Shown: positions 46,501-58,779, counted from the stretch's first letter. The stretch: 64,000 nt of DNA from Platynereis dumerilii (GCA_026936325.1 JAPTHN010000001.1:5220560-5284559); one strand, 5' to 3'. The notes: generated by a model not told the origin, from the sequence alone. Numbers and translations: made by a program.

Positions 46501-49500
46501 ATTCCAGAAACTAACTATACCTGTATCACAATTGTTTCCTATTACACCGTAGATTTGGAAAGTAAACATTGAGCCTACTTCAAAAATGAAAATAAATCTA
46601 CAAAATGTCATGTATTCCACAGTTTCCAAAGATAGTTAAATTTTGATTATTACCAAGAATATGCATGGATAACAAATGCTCAATGTTAAGAAATTGAGTA
46701 ATGTTATTGGAACAATTGTTTTGCCCTGCGTGAGGTAGTTGGCTGGAGGTGATAGTAAAAAAAATCTTGAACCTTGGGGAAGAACAACTTCAGTAATTTT
46801 TGTCTTCCATTGTCATGTCATCCTGTCCCATATGTGTTAGTCATAGTGGAGACAGAACTAGAGCCACAATCATCCATCCAAAATATTCTGAGACCAGTCT
46901 TATTAAACTGTGCATGATGAGACACATAAAGAAAACGGTGATAGATAATGTTTAACTGACAAGTATGAGAATTGTGAGCCATTTACTCGGTCAATGTGTG
47001 AAGGCATGATGAAGGATTACAGTTAAGTCTTTTTCCTGGAGATGACACATTTTTAGTGCTCCAAAATGTATGTTGTACAAAGGTAATTGAAAAAAAGTTT
47101 TAATCTATTCCAAAAACCATTGACCAAATTCATTTTTCACATCAGTCTGGAACCAATTTCACACATTATTGGAAGATTTTCCTACCTGAGCAGAAAAATC
47201 ATCAAGGAAGGCATATCGGGTTATGAGAAGAAAAAAAATTTGTAAGTAAGCCACGGTTCTCTGATACCCTTTAAATTGTTTCCAACCCTCTTTTGTGACA
47301 TGACCCTGAATTTTTATAAGCTGTAAAAGTGTGGAAGCTTCATAAAGAAAAGCTGCATTTTGGTATTAGAAGCTTTTAGGAATAGTCAAAGGGGTCATAA
47401 ACCTGAATGCCCTCATGGAAAATTATAGGCCATGGTTATTTATGTTAAATTTTTGGAAAATAATATGAATAGATATATAATATTACCAGATCTTGCTAGA
47501 GGTAAAAAATTAAGAGCTCTGCATGTCAGACATGATAAAAATTAGTGTCATTTACATAAATGTCGCCCCACTTGTCCTGATGCTTGGCTTGATTACATGA
47601 CGGATAGGCCTGTAGAGCTATGGACCTGTGTTATCAGGCCACATATGCATCTTTGGGACCAGTTTGTCAATGGTGTTATCTCCTCTGGCAATAGACATGT
47701 TTGATCAAGCTTTTGAGAGCAGCAAGTGCCAAGAAATGGTAAATATTCAATGTGTCTTAACTGTTTGAGTATTTGTTGGCCGAAAGTTGGACCAAATGGC
47801 GAAGTTTGTCATTGTGAGAGCAGATTGTGAGCACCAATGATCTGTGGCATTTGGAGGGGATGAGGAATATCTGGGGGTAAGATCAGGCGTGCAGTGAATG
47901 GTCCTCCACTAAGCTGGGATCTGACCGTTGACAGTCTGGGGCAAGCTGCTACTATGATATTGTCTGACACCGCAGAACCTGCTGATTCCTGTGTGTCAAT
48001 CAAGCAGAAAATGGCCCCCTAGATCCATATTGACAGAATACCATTTTGCGGTCTGCTGACATGTTGATTTGAGAGACATCAATAAGTTCTTTCAGACCGG
48101 TAAAATAACCACATATAAGGGAAAGGACATAACTAGTGCAAAATATTGCATTAAAATCATGAATACATTATTGTTGGTTAACGAATCCACCAATGTTGAA
48201 CACCAGTATAAAATATATGTTACTGCACATTTCACAGTAAGTGGATGTAGATAAGATATTTTGATTTTAAGTAATGAAAAAATAAAATAAAATCTACACA
48301 AATCTACAAGTCAGAATACATAAGCTCTGACCTGCTGCACAAAAGTCAGCATGGTTTTCCAGATCATTCATACAAAAAAAATTATCATGATGTATGTGAA
48401 ATGTTGATGCTGATTGAGATCTTCATGTGTGCATGTAATTGCTTATCATGGAAGCAAAATAACTCTCACATATTCCAAACTGGTTTCAAGAGTCAATTTT
48501 CATAACCCTCTCTCTATATTACAGGACATAACATGATATCTTGAAGGAAGAGCAGCGTTAGAGCCCTAATGAATTTTGGTGTCTAACTGGCATATTGAAT
48601 GTCAGCGTCCTTAATTTCAAATCACCAATCAAAAATATTCAGTAAAACATCCCAAGCTGAAGGGGAAAAAAAAAACATTTTAAATTTTAGGAAGATGTTG
48701 ATGATTGGTTATTGGCCATCCATGTAAGAGCATGTTTAGCAAATTTCAATGAACTCTGAGTGATTAGTCATTTTTAAAATTTGACTTCAGAAATTTTACT
48801 GTTATACTTTCCTCATTAACACAAAAAAGTCCTTTCAGAAAGCATAATCATATCTTAAGGATGTCTACATTGTTGCTTGCTGCAAATTCAAAGGTGATAA
48901 CCAACTTTTGCCTATCATTTGTGATAAGGAAATTTCTAAGGACGATTTTGAATATATAATATATATATATATATATAATCTACAGGGTCATGTAGATTCC
49001 TAATATTCCTACACAATAATACCTGGATGAATAAGAGCAATTAATCTCTCCAAAATCCAGCAGAAGAAAACCAAAGAAGATTATTGCTGATGTAAGTTTG
49101 AAGGCCTACGGTCAAAAAAGCATACTCATTTTTAAAATAGGCCACCATCCATAGCAAATTTAATTGTATGAGCACTTTCATCTTTATTGATAGGTTATTC
49201 TCTAGTCTGTTTCTTACACCGGTTAGTCTTATCACTTTGACTTTAAAAAAGGTGCTGAAGTGATTCAGTAGTAGTTAAGCTATTTCTTTTAACAGGAGAC
49301 TTCCATAAGGCCACAAGCAAGGTAAGCCTACAATTTAATGCTTCACTCTAGCTTTTTTTCTCGGAAAGAGTGGGTTTTCAGATGTACTGTGGATAGCAAT
49401 GATAAAAAGCATATATGTGGATATATGTCTAGCTCACATTCAACTTTTTTTTTGTCTTACTTCATTGATTAAATTGATACAATAGACATGTCACTAATTT

Positions 49501-50210
49501 AGGTAATTTTTTTTGTCAACTCCGTTACTTGCCATAGCTTGGTTCGTTATTGTTTTTTATGAGCTATTTTTACTGAATATCATCAGACGCATGTGCGCCA
49601 TAGTACCACTGCCTTGCAGTCTTCATAAAACATGTATTCAATAAATTAAGACATAATATTCATAGAAAAGGTTTTTGGTCTCACCAAAATGTCCACTCTG
49701 TTTCCTTCATTTCTAAGCTTACCAATGATAGTTTTAAAGATTGATTTCATGTATATATTGCTGAGGGTGACAGCTATCAATAGTCTGCAATTATTTTATC
49801 TCATCTCCGAAATAAAAAGCAGTATTGGGCAAAAAGCAAAAATTCATTCCACTCCATTACCGTCCACTCCGTTACCAGATCATGAGCAAGAAATCGACGT
49901 TTGGACCAAAAAATCTACTGATATGAGATAAAGTACTTCAGAAAATAATAGTTACATCAATCTTGTATTGCTTTTCCTTTTGTTGTTTCTCCTACAGTTG
50001 GTTTTTTACAGCAAAATCCCACTCCGTTACCACATTGTCCCCTCCGTTGCAGGACATTTTTTCTATACCCTTTGTCCCGAAATTTGAGAATGGCCCATAT
50101 AGCATTGCAAGTAAAGGATAATGGCTTCACAAACTGCTTGTGACTCATAAGGAATAACATCGCAGGGATAGGAATGTGACCTCACAAGGAACATTCCAGT
50201 GCTTTTTTGC
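46500..50210. repeat. E1 copy of the 5-kb tandem repeat
   Basis: Collinear with E2 (51,720-55,860) at GGCTGGAGGTGATAGTAAAA (46,741; 52,000), TGTTGGCCGAAAGTTGGACC (47,773; 52,930), ACCGGTTAGTCTTATCAC (49,217; 54,156) and ATTTAATGCTTCACTCTAGC (49,333; 55,746). It contains a P module at 47,815-48,060 and an AT microsatellite near 48,950-48,980. Similarity of 49,250-49,360 to 14,120-14,200 ties E to the larger unit's ancestral subunit. Confidence 0.75.
49510..50055. repeat. Segment with scattered CACTCCGTTAC motifs
   Basis: CACTCCGTTAC or near variants occur at 49,518 (AACTCCGTTAC), 49,850 (CACTCCATTAC), 49,865 (CACTCCGTTAC), 50,021 (CACTCCGTTAC) and 50,041 (CCCTCCGTTGC), separated by unrelated AT-rich DNA. 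E2 lacks the segment, so it is an insertion or a local loss in E2. No frame spans the motifs. Confidence 0.6.
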
Positions 50211-50219
50211 AAACACTTG

Positions 50220-51720
50220 AGTTTCTTTTACTGTACGTAACTAAAAATAGACTGTTAACAAGAACTAATGCAGGTCTCATCAAGCTTGCAATCTTGAACA
50301 TCCTTGCTATTTGAACATCCAGAGGTAAATCTACAGAGTTGCTGGTCTTGCATTTGTGGGTACCTATGACATGTTCTAAGGCAGTTTGTTAACTTAAACC
50401 AATAGGCCTATTTAGCAAATGTATTTTGGAATTTGTCTTCCTTCTCATTAGGATGTCTTCCATAGAAAAGTTGTATGTGTGCATCCAGAAACCATTTGCA
50501 GCCTCTGAAATGCCATTCAATTCCGTTATATTCACTTGCACATATAGAAAAAAGTTCCTCATTATCATTATTCAAGCAATTATGAACCTTATCTCGCTCA
50601 ATTTTTCAATTTGTCTATCTACAGTACACATTTCTAAATGTGGCTCAACTTAGCTGCCTATAGCTATTCATTACTAGTCTTATCCATATCTATCCATAGC
50701 TATCCATTTCTAGTCTTTTGTATATACACTGGAATCCCTGTACCCCTTGTTTAAACAATAGTAATTGTGGGTAGCTATGGCTAGCTATGGATAAGTGTAG
50801 CTTAGTTTAGCTTGGAATGGCTATGGATAGATAGCTAAGGCTAGATTTTCAATGACAAGCCACTTTTAGAAATGTGTACTGTATGTCTGTCTTGCTCTTC
50901 TGAGCATAGTTGGTGCAACAAATTCTATAAATCTGCAACAGGAAGCATAGTTGCGATTGTCAGTACTCTGGATCCGTCCCATGGTTCAGCACAAAACTGG
51001 TATCAGATGGCCGACAGTTAGGGGTTGCTCGCTGCTGTGATAGTGTCTGACATCTGACTCAGCCCTGTCCATCAAACAGGAAGTGGCCCACTGAATCCAT
51101 ATAGGCAGGAGACAGGTTGATTATACATTCCATTTGCCGATCTGCAGTATCTTGCATCTGTAACAGTTTGCATTTCGGCGGCTGGTAGATGTTTTTTTCA
51201 CATGATAATCTGCTGCAGTTTTGCAATGGATTTAATCTGTGTTCATGCACATTTGATTTTTAAAATATTGTATTTTACAAGTTCATTGTCACAATGAATT
51301 TGATTTTATTGGATTTAATATGTAAAATATTATTAGAAGTTATAATATTTGACGTCAAACAGTTTTGGTACTTGACAATAACTGTGGTATTAGCATGTAT
51401 CTGTCTCATCTTTTTCATTTTAATGTGCACAAATTTTTGTCACTGCCAATTATTCTTTTGGATCTCCTTTATTATGGAGTTCGACATCTAAAGCCACCTC
51501 TTTATTCCTTGAACGGTGTCGACTTTCCAACTTTAATTCCTGATGAAGCTAGTTATCTGACCCAGATGAGAAGATGAACCGATACATGTATAAGGAGGTG
51601 TGTTGTGTGTCTCCTTCAAGTGGAATTGTTTCCTTTTGACATTGTGTCATTCCACAATCTTTTTAAACAAATATTGATGCGTATCCAACTGTCAGCAAAT
51701 TCATAATCTTTCCACAGATT
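50220..51720. repeat. Repeat of the unit end (copy of 45,590-46,500)
   Basis: Matches 16,750-17,460 and 45,600-46,500: CAGGTCTCATCAAGCTTG (50,270), ACATCCAGAGGTAAATC, P module at 50,938, and ACGGTGTCGACTTTCCAACT (51,520; compare 46,299). It is interrupted by the MITE at 50,622. Confidence 0.7.
50622..50881. mobile_element. TA-flanked foldback MITE, copy 2
   Basis: 260 bp starting CAGTACACATTTCTAAATG and ending AGAAATGTGTACTG, flanked by TA on both sides. It is the inverted-orientation counterpart of 15,168-15,425. The empty site is readable in D at about 60,525-60,545 (TTTCTCAACGTCTGTCTTGC). Confidence 0.85.
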
Positions 51721-51728
51721 GATGTATT

Positions 51729-51760
51729 GAACTCAGAACTCAGAACTTGTTTATTTACAA
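51729..51760 (-). mobile_element. Tiny LINE 3'-end insertion (about 32 bp)
   Basis: Compared with GATGTATTCCAGAAACTAAC in the sister copy (46,496), this copy has an extra GAACTCAGAACTCAGAACTT and a T-rich stretch ending in TTTACAA, then TATATTCAAGAAACTAAC. Read on the minus strand this is AATAAACAAG plus (TTCTGAG)n, that is, only the very 3' end and tail of a LINE like the one at 4,523. Confidence 0.55.
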
Positions 51761-54244
51761 TATATTCAAGAAACTAACTATAGCTGTATCAAAATTGTTT
51801 CCTATTACACCATAGATTAGGAATGTAGACATTAAGCCAACATCAAAACTGAAAATATTTTAAAAAAGTCATGTAGCCTATTTCACAGTGTCCGAAGATT
51901 GTTAAATTTCACCAAGAATATGGATTATGACTACACAATGTAAAGTTATTATAGAAACAGTTTTTTTTTTGCCCTGCATGAGGTTTGAGGTAGTTGGCTG
52001 GAGGTGATAGTAAAAACAATCTTGAGCCTTGGGGAAGAACAACTTCAGTAATTTTTGGCCCTCATTGTCATGTCCTCCTGTCTCATATATGCTAGCCATA
52101 GTGGATACAGAACTAGAGCCCGTCAAAAATATTCTGAGACCAGTCATATTAAACTGTGAATGATGAGACACATTAAGAAAACGGGCGTTGATATTGTTAA
52201 ACTGACAAGTAAAAGAAACATAAGCCATTAACTCGGTCAATGTCTGAAGGCATGGTGAAAATATTATAGTTCTTCCTGGAGCTGCCACACTTTTCGTGTC
52301 CCAAAATGTATGTTAATCTGGAACCTATTTCACACATTGTTGGTAGATTTTTTCACCTGAACAGAAAAAATAAACAAGGAACACATTTCGGGTTATGAGA
52401 AAAGAGAATTTTGTCAGTAAGCCTCAGCTCTTTTAATTGTTTCCTACCTCTTTTATGACACAACCCAGAATTTTTACAAACTAGGTGTAAAAGTGTGGCA
52501 GCTCCACTGCTTTTTGGTATTAGACGCTTATAGGAATATTCAAAGGGATCATAAACCTGAATGCCCTCATGGAAAATCATGGGTCATAGATATTTATGAA
52601 AGATTTTTGGGAAATAATATGAATAAATGGACAATTTTACCAGATGCTAGAGGTAAAAAAATGAAGAGCTCTGCATGTCAGTCATGATAAAAATTGGTGT
52701 CATTTACATAAATGTGGCCCCACTTGTCCTGATGCTTGGCTCGATTACATGATGGAAGGGCCTGGAGAGCTATCGAGTAAAGAACTGTGTGGCCGCATAT
52801 GCATCTTTGGGACGACAGGTTGTCAATGGCGTTATCTCCTCTAGCAATAGACATGTTTGATCAAGCTTTTGAGAGCAGCAAGTGCCAAGAAATGGTAAAT
52901 ATTCAATGTGTCTTAACTGTTTGAGTATTTGTTGGCCGAAAGTTGGACCAAATGGCGAAGTTTGTCATTGTGAGAGCAGATTGTGAGCACCAATGATCTG
53001 TGAGCACCAATGATCTGTGGCATTTGGTAGGGATGAGGTCAGATATGGGGGTAAGATCAGGCGCGCAGTGAATGGTCCTCCACTAAGCTGGAATCTGACC
53101 ATTGACAGTCTGGGGCAAGCTGCTACTGTGATATTGTCTGACACCGCAGAACCTGCTGATTCCTGTGTGTCAATCAAGCAGAAAATGGCCCTCTAGCTCC
53201 CTATTGACAGAATACCATTTTGCGGTCTGCTGACATGTTGATTTGAGAGACATCAATAAGTTCTTTCAGACCGGTAAAATTACCGCATATTCTTATAAGG
53301 GAAATGGCGTGACATAACTAGTGCACAATATTGCATTAAAATCATGAATGCATTATTGTTGGTAAACAAATCCACCACGGTTGTGCACCAGTAGGATAAT
53401 TATGCTAATGCACATTGCACACTAAGTGGATGCAGGTAAGATATTTTGGTTTTAAGTAATGAAAAAACAACAGATCTACAAGTCAGGATATGCAAGCTAT
53501 GATCTGTTGTACCAAAAATCAGCATGTTTTTCCAGATTGTTCATACAAAACTGGTTTCAATATATAATCAATTTCCATAACACTCTCTCTATAGGACATA
53601 ACATGATGTCTTAAAGGAAGAGCACCAATGAATTTTGGTGTCTGTGTCAGCGTCCTTAATTTCCAATCACCAATTATGAATATTCAATATATAACATCCC
53701 AAGCTGAATGGAAAAAGAGACAGAAACTTTTGAAATTTTAGGAAGATGTCGATTATAGGTTATTGGCTGCAAAGTAAGAGCATGTTTAGCAAATTTCAAC
53801 GAAGTTTCAATGATAAGTCATTTTTAAAATTTCACTTCAGAAATTTTAGTATTATGCTTTTCTCACTAACACAATTTGTAATAAGGAAATTTCTAAGGTA
53901 GATTTTAAATATGTAATGCTCTACAGGGTCAGGTAGATTCGTAATGTTCCTAGCTAATAATACCTGGAAGAAGAAGAGCAATTAATCTCTCCAAAATCCA
54001 GCAGAAGAAATACAAAGAAGATTGTTACTGATGTAAGTTTGATGGCCTATAGTCAAAAAAGCATACTAATTTTCCAGGCCACCATCCATAGCAAATTTAA
54101 TTGTATGAGCACTTTCATCTTTATTGATAGGTTATTCTCTAGTCTGTTTCTTACACCGGTTAGTCTTATCACTTTGACTTAAAAAAAGGTGCTGAAGTGA
54201 TTCAGTAGCAATGAGTTGTTCTCTTATCAACAAAAGCAAGCTAA

Positions 54245-55736
54245 CCCAGTCAACATTTGAGTCTGAACAGCACTCACTGTGAGATCACAAGAAACTCACA
54301 TGGTGATGTCATGCTGGAGGTTGTCATCAAGACATCACAGTGACCTCATACCTTGTGACCTCATGCATTGCTACCTCATGCAGAGCTCTCAGAAATCTCA
54401 CATACTGAGGTCAAAATGTGGGCTCACTGTGAGGTCACAGTGATCTCACAAATGATGGTTTCACTATGAGATCTCACAGAGAGGTCACAAGTAACTCACA
54501 CAGAGATGTCACAGAGAGCTCACACTGTGACCTCATGCATTGCTGCCTCACGGAGAGCTCCCAGAAATCTCACATACTGAGGTCAAAATTTGGGCTCACT
54601 GTGAGCTCACAGTGATCTCACAAATGATGGTGTCACTAACAGATCTCACAGAGAGGTCACAAGGAGCTCACAAAGTGGTACCACTAAAAGTCATATAGAG
54701 ATCTCACCGAGATCCCACATTGTGAGCTCTTTGTGACAGGAAGTGACATCACATGACCATCACAACATTCCATCCACCATTTTGAATCAACATGCAAAAG
54801 GAAATTTGGGAGTTGAAATAATGCCTGTAAGTATGATTTTACATAGTTTGTAGTGTTGAAAATTATGTTAGCACGGATTTAAACATTTAGTGATTCTACC
54901 AGCCTTGAAATTAAGCCTCCGAAAAATTGACAGCAGTGTGTGTTTTTGTTCAGCAATTTTGGCACAATCTTTTAACTGCCATTTTGCATTAGGAGCCATT
55001 ACACTAAAGAAACACACAGTTTAACATGTATCAACTGGTAATATTTTCCATTTTAAACTATTTCTGTAGTATGTTGACCATGTACTGTTGAATAATTAGT
55101 TAATATATATATCAACCACACTGATAGTGTAAGATAATTCAGCCTATTGGGACATTATTCAAACTGCTTATATATGTAGCACATACATTTATTTGTATTA
55201 TCTTTTATTTTATGTTTCAGGTTGATGGTTGATATTTATGGGTTGGACTGCAGGAATGAAGAGGATTGAATGAAACCCCCCCCCCCCCCAATCCAGCAAT
55301 GTGATTTGACAAATAAAATGAGGGAACAAACTTGCTATTCTCCATTTGTATTTATCTAACTCTTGAAGAGGTCAATGAGGGTGATTTGAATTTGAGGTCA
55401 CTGGTAGTTCACCCTCCAGAGGTCAAAGGAAGTTCACCCTGCAGAACTGACCTCAGGAAAGGCTCACAGAGAGCTCATGCTAACAGCTCATATAATAGCT
55501 CAAAGAGAGCTCACAGAGAGCTCACAGAAAGCTCACAAGAAGGTCACACAAATCTCACTATGAGACCTCACATTAGGCTCACAGGGAGCTCACAGTGTGA
55601 CCTCAACATTTGAGCTCAAATCACCCTCATTGACTGGCTTCAAAATGAGGTTGATGTGAGGTCTTTTCTGTGAGCTTTCAAGCTATCATTGAAGAGCTCA
55701 CATAGATATCACAGTGAGGTCAAATTGTTGACTGGG
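54245..55736. mobile_element. 1.49-kb TIR element packed with GAGCTCACAG repeats
   Basis: CCCAGTCAAC (54,245) and GTTGACTGGG (ending 55,736) are perfect inverted ends; with one gap the match continues into ATTTGA/TCAAAT. The empty site in E1 reads AGCAAGGTAAGCCTAC (49,323), implying at most a 2-bp AA duplication. About 450 bp at the left and 370 bp at the right consist of degenerate 10-14 bp words (GAGCTCACAG, GTGAGGTCACAGTGA, CTGTGAGCTC) in both orientations, around an AT-rich centre with a 14-C run at 55,276. The 94-codon frame at 55,332-55,613 follows the repeats and is not convincing. Superfamily unassigned. Confidence 0.75.
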
Positions 55737-56233
55737 AAGCCTACAATTTAATGCTTCACTCTAGCTTTTTTTCTCGGAAAGAGTGGGTTTTCAGATGCTA
55801 CTGTGGATAGCAATGATAAAAAGCATATATGTGGAAAATCAGAGATCAGGATCAGCTTGCAGAATGGTTCTGCACTAAACTCAGATCTGACCGCTGACAG
55901 TCAGGGGCTACTTTCTGCTACAATATTGTCTGGCTTCTGACAGTGGCTAGTCCATCAAGCAGGAAATGACCCACTGGATTCATATCAGCAGAATACCGGA
56001 TGGTTATATGTTTTTCTGGAAATCTATGATAAATGTCTACACTGGGTTATGTCGTTTAGCTGCACAGGAAAACTAGAATTTTGTGATTCTGTCATTGGTT
56101 TTAATTTGTTACTAATAGGGCAGGTGTGACAAATAATTGTATATTTTTCATCCCTACAGTTGAGACAAAGGTACATGTATATGATGCATTAATAATACAC
56201 ATCTGACAATTAGGGACTTCTTTGTATAATTAT

Positions 56234-56525
56234 AATAATATCCGATACGATATGATAAGAATTTATTGTCATGTAATACATGAAATTTGTTTGACAATTA
56301 CACATGTAAACGTGCAAACGATACAAAAAAAATCAAATAAGTACAGGAAACAATAATAGTGGTGACAATAATAATTAGACAAGTTACTGGTTATTGAACA
56401 ATAGGATACTAGCAGGAACAGAAGACGTATTATATCTGACAGTTCTGGTTGGATTTGCTCTTAATCATATGCCGGATCTTAGGAGGCAATACATATGGTG
56501 TAAAGGATGGTTCACGTCTGATCTT
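56234..56525 (-). mobile_element. L2/CR1-type LINE 3' end (minus strand)
   Basis: On the minus strand the frame reads NHPLHHMYCLL, then LRANPTRTVRYNTSSVPASI and LLFNNQ followed by a stop, a common C-terminus of LINE ORF2 proteins; one in-frame stop is present before LRAN. The 3' end is AATAAATTCTTATC... with a short ATCGTATCGG-like tail at 56,234-56,250. It is a 5'-truncated remnant. Confidence 0.7.
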
Positions 56526-56609
56526 ATAACCTTAGTTCTTTGAGTAACATAAAACCTATATGTACAGATATTCCAGAGTTTTGCTCACATTGACACCAAG
56601 TTTTCAGCA

Positions 56610-57120
56610 TATTATTTATTATCGTTTTCATAGCTACGTGTTTTTCAAGTTTGCAATTTGCTTCATTCCAAAGCTGTGATGTCAGGGATTTAGTAGAATA
56701 ATTTTGTTTATTACAAGCACAGATTTCAGGAAACTGACATATGGATGATGTATGTTTCACCTGTTCAGCTTGCCCTAGCTAAAAGATAATTAAATAACTG
56801 TAACTGAAACAAACAGACTACTTAGCCTCAAAGGAAAACTTTGCAATTACTGACAAAAAAATTGTTTGAAATTGTTTGTTTTGAAAACAATGAGGTGCAA
56901 CACTCAGCTTAGACATACGCTGTTTGTTGTGGTTGTTCACAAATAGTAACATTGCCTGACAGTTTTAAATTCCTTTGTCATTAACTGTGATGTCAAACTC
57001 TGAACTGATATGTCACAGATTGAAGATTAGACCAATCACATTGACAGATACCCTCTGATGTCACGGTTTAGCTGCAAAACGAAGTTTTCAAAAAACATGT
57101 AGCTATGAAAACGATAATAA
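56610..57120. repeat. Large imperfect inverted repeat
   Basis: TTATCGTTTTCATAGCTACG (near 56,620) is matched inverted by GTAGCTATGAAAACGATAA (57,099-57,117), within a 29-bp stretch with one mismatch. Weaker similarity continues inward (GCTGTGATGTCAGGG versus CTGATGTCACGG region). It could be a foldback element of about 0.5 kb; no target duplication was identified. Confidence 0.55.
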
Positions 57121-58195
57121 TAATCCTGTTCAATTTGTTGCAGTCATGTGTTTCCAACTTGCGTTGAGCTTCTAGCGTACCAGGGCCAGGTAAATTACCC
57201 AGTCAGGCTGTCTGTCACATTTATATTTGTTATAAGACTGTTCATTTATCCAAATATTAGATCTAATTTGATTTAGCATATCTCTTCTGCAAATGCTTCG
57301 GATATGTTTTGCTTCACTTTGCATAGTGGGACTATTTTATTCTGATTTACTAAATGCCAAGAGAACCAAGGTATACGATGTATGACATCACTTTTAAACT
57401 GTAAAGCCATTTGTGTCAAGATATTTTATGAAAACCTCAAAACGCATGAAGTTGGTAAATTTCCCTTACAATTTATTGAAACTTTTAGGTAATATTTTAT
57501 ATAGAATTTCTCTGCGATTTGAGCAAATCATTCAAGACTGTATTTTTGTCAAATTATCTGCCTGACAATCTAACATAGAGATGTTGGTAAATAACTTAAG
57601 AATGATATCATCTTTGAAGGTATGAAATTATATTTTAATGCATTCTCCCCTTGTACGGGTTTTCACTTTCCTGAAATTTGAAGATATCTTTGCTTTGAAA
57701 CTCTATCTATACAATCTAATTGGGAATGTATTTTTGACCACTGACCAATTTTGCATTACTTGACATCCTGTCATGTAAACAGTGCTGATCCATATGCCAG
57801 AGTAAATTACTCCAAGACACATAAATGCAGCTGTAGAAAAACTACAATTTGCACACATCTGATATTATATGATTCCTAGGGTGTAAATTATTATTGATCA
57901 TTCATTTTTTTAATGGTCAAGGAATGCCAACTTAAATGCAGATGGTGATGTTATTGATATACCACCAATACAAGAGAATCAGTAATACCAGGAAATGTGC
58001 TCATAAGACTCATACAAAGCGGAGTTGTTAGATTTAAGGTAAATGGATGACAAATCAATTATCTGATTGCAGGATTTATTGTGTTGTAATACAATTAATT
58101 TCCAAGGAAACATATGCTTAAACTCTCTAATCAAATGGCAGTTATGTTTCAGTATAACATTGATTGTTATTATCTCATTAACTTTCCCCATTAGG
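57121..58195. other. Single-copy AT-rich DNA, no gene seen
   Basis: No similarity to other parts of the window and no convincing frame. The 109-codon minus frame at 57,979-58,308 overlaps the plus-strand exon candidate below and shows no domain. Confidence 0.4.
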
Positions 58196-58197
58196 GT

Positions 58198-58451
58198 TTG
58201 CAAAAGTGTGTTACAAATTCCATGAATTTGAAAGAGGCCAGAGCAAAACATGCAGGGGCACAGAAGTTTGTGGCTATTCACACACTGAGCTGCCTCAGAG
58301 TATGGCAAACTGGCATGAACTTAATGACTGTCGCCATCCTCTCCAGGGGCTGCTCACTGAGGGTGTTGGCAGACATGCTGTGCGTGGCTCTTTCCACTGC
58401 ATGAGATGGCCAACGGGCAGAGGGCAATATATGGCAGAGCTACATGGTTGA
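58198..58451 (+). CDS. Possible Cys-rich host exon, unrecognised
   Basis: TTAACTTTCCCCATTAG ends at 58,196 and would serve as a 3' splice site. One frame after it is open to a stop at 58,449-58,451 and reads FAKVCYKFHEFERGQ, then KTCRGTEVCGYSHTELPQS, ANWHELNDCRHPLQG and HAVRGSFHCMRW. Five cysteines over about 60 residues and the lack of repeats elsewhere in the window make it the best candidate for unique host coding sequence, but no family is recognised. No start is assigned; it would be a terminal exon. Confidence 0.25.
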
Positions 58452-58779
58452 AAGAATGAAAACTATCATATGTGTAGACAGACAGACAGAGAAGCCTAGG
58501 CATTTGTTTTTATGAAGTTAAACTGTCTTAAATTAGTAACAACGATGGAATATCTTCAATGCAAATGGATTTAATACACTTTTACATTCACTGGTCGTTC
58601 TGTAATTAGAAACATTATGGGAGAAGCAATATATCCTGAAATTCTTATTGTTTAGTGGTACATCACAATTATGGATATTGCAAAATGATAATTAACCTGA
58701 TATGCCTGTACTTCTTACAAAGACATGATATGATTGATTAATTGTATTTTTGTGTTGCCATCACGGGCCAATTTCACTA

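Larger units (their letters stand above)
51720..55900. repeat. E2 copy of the 5-kb tandem repeat
   Basis: Second E copy, interrupted by the 1.49-kb element at 54,245. It includes a P module at about 52,970-53,220, where a short internal duplication (GAGCACCAATGATCTGTG twice) is seen, and another at 55,845-56,000. Confidence 0.72.
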
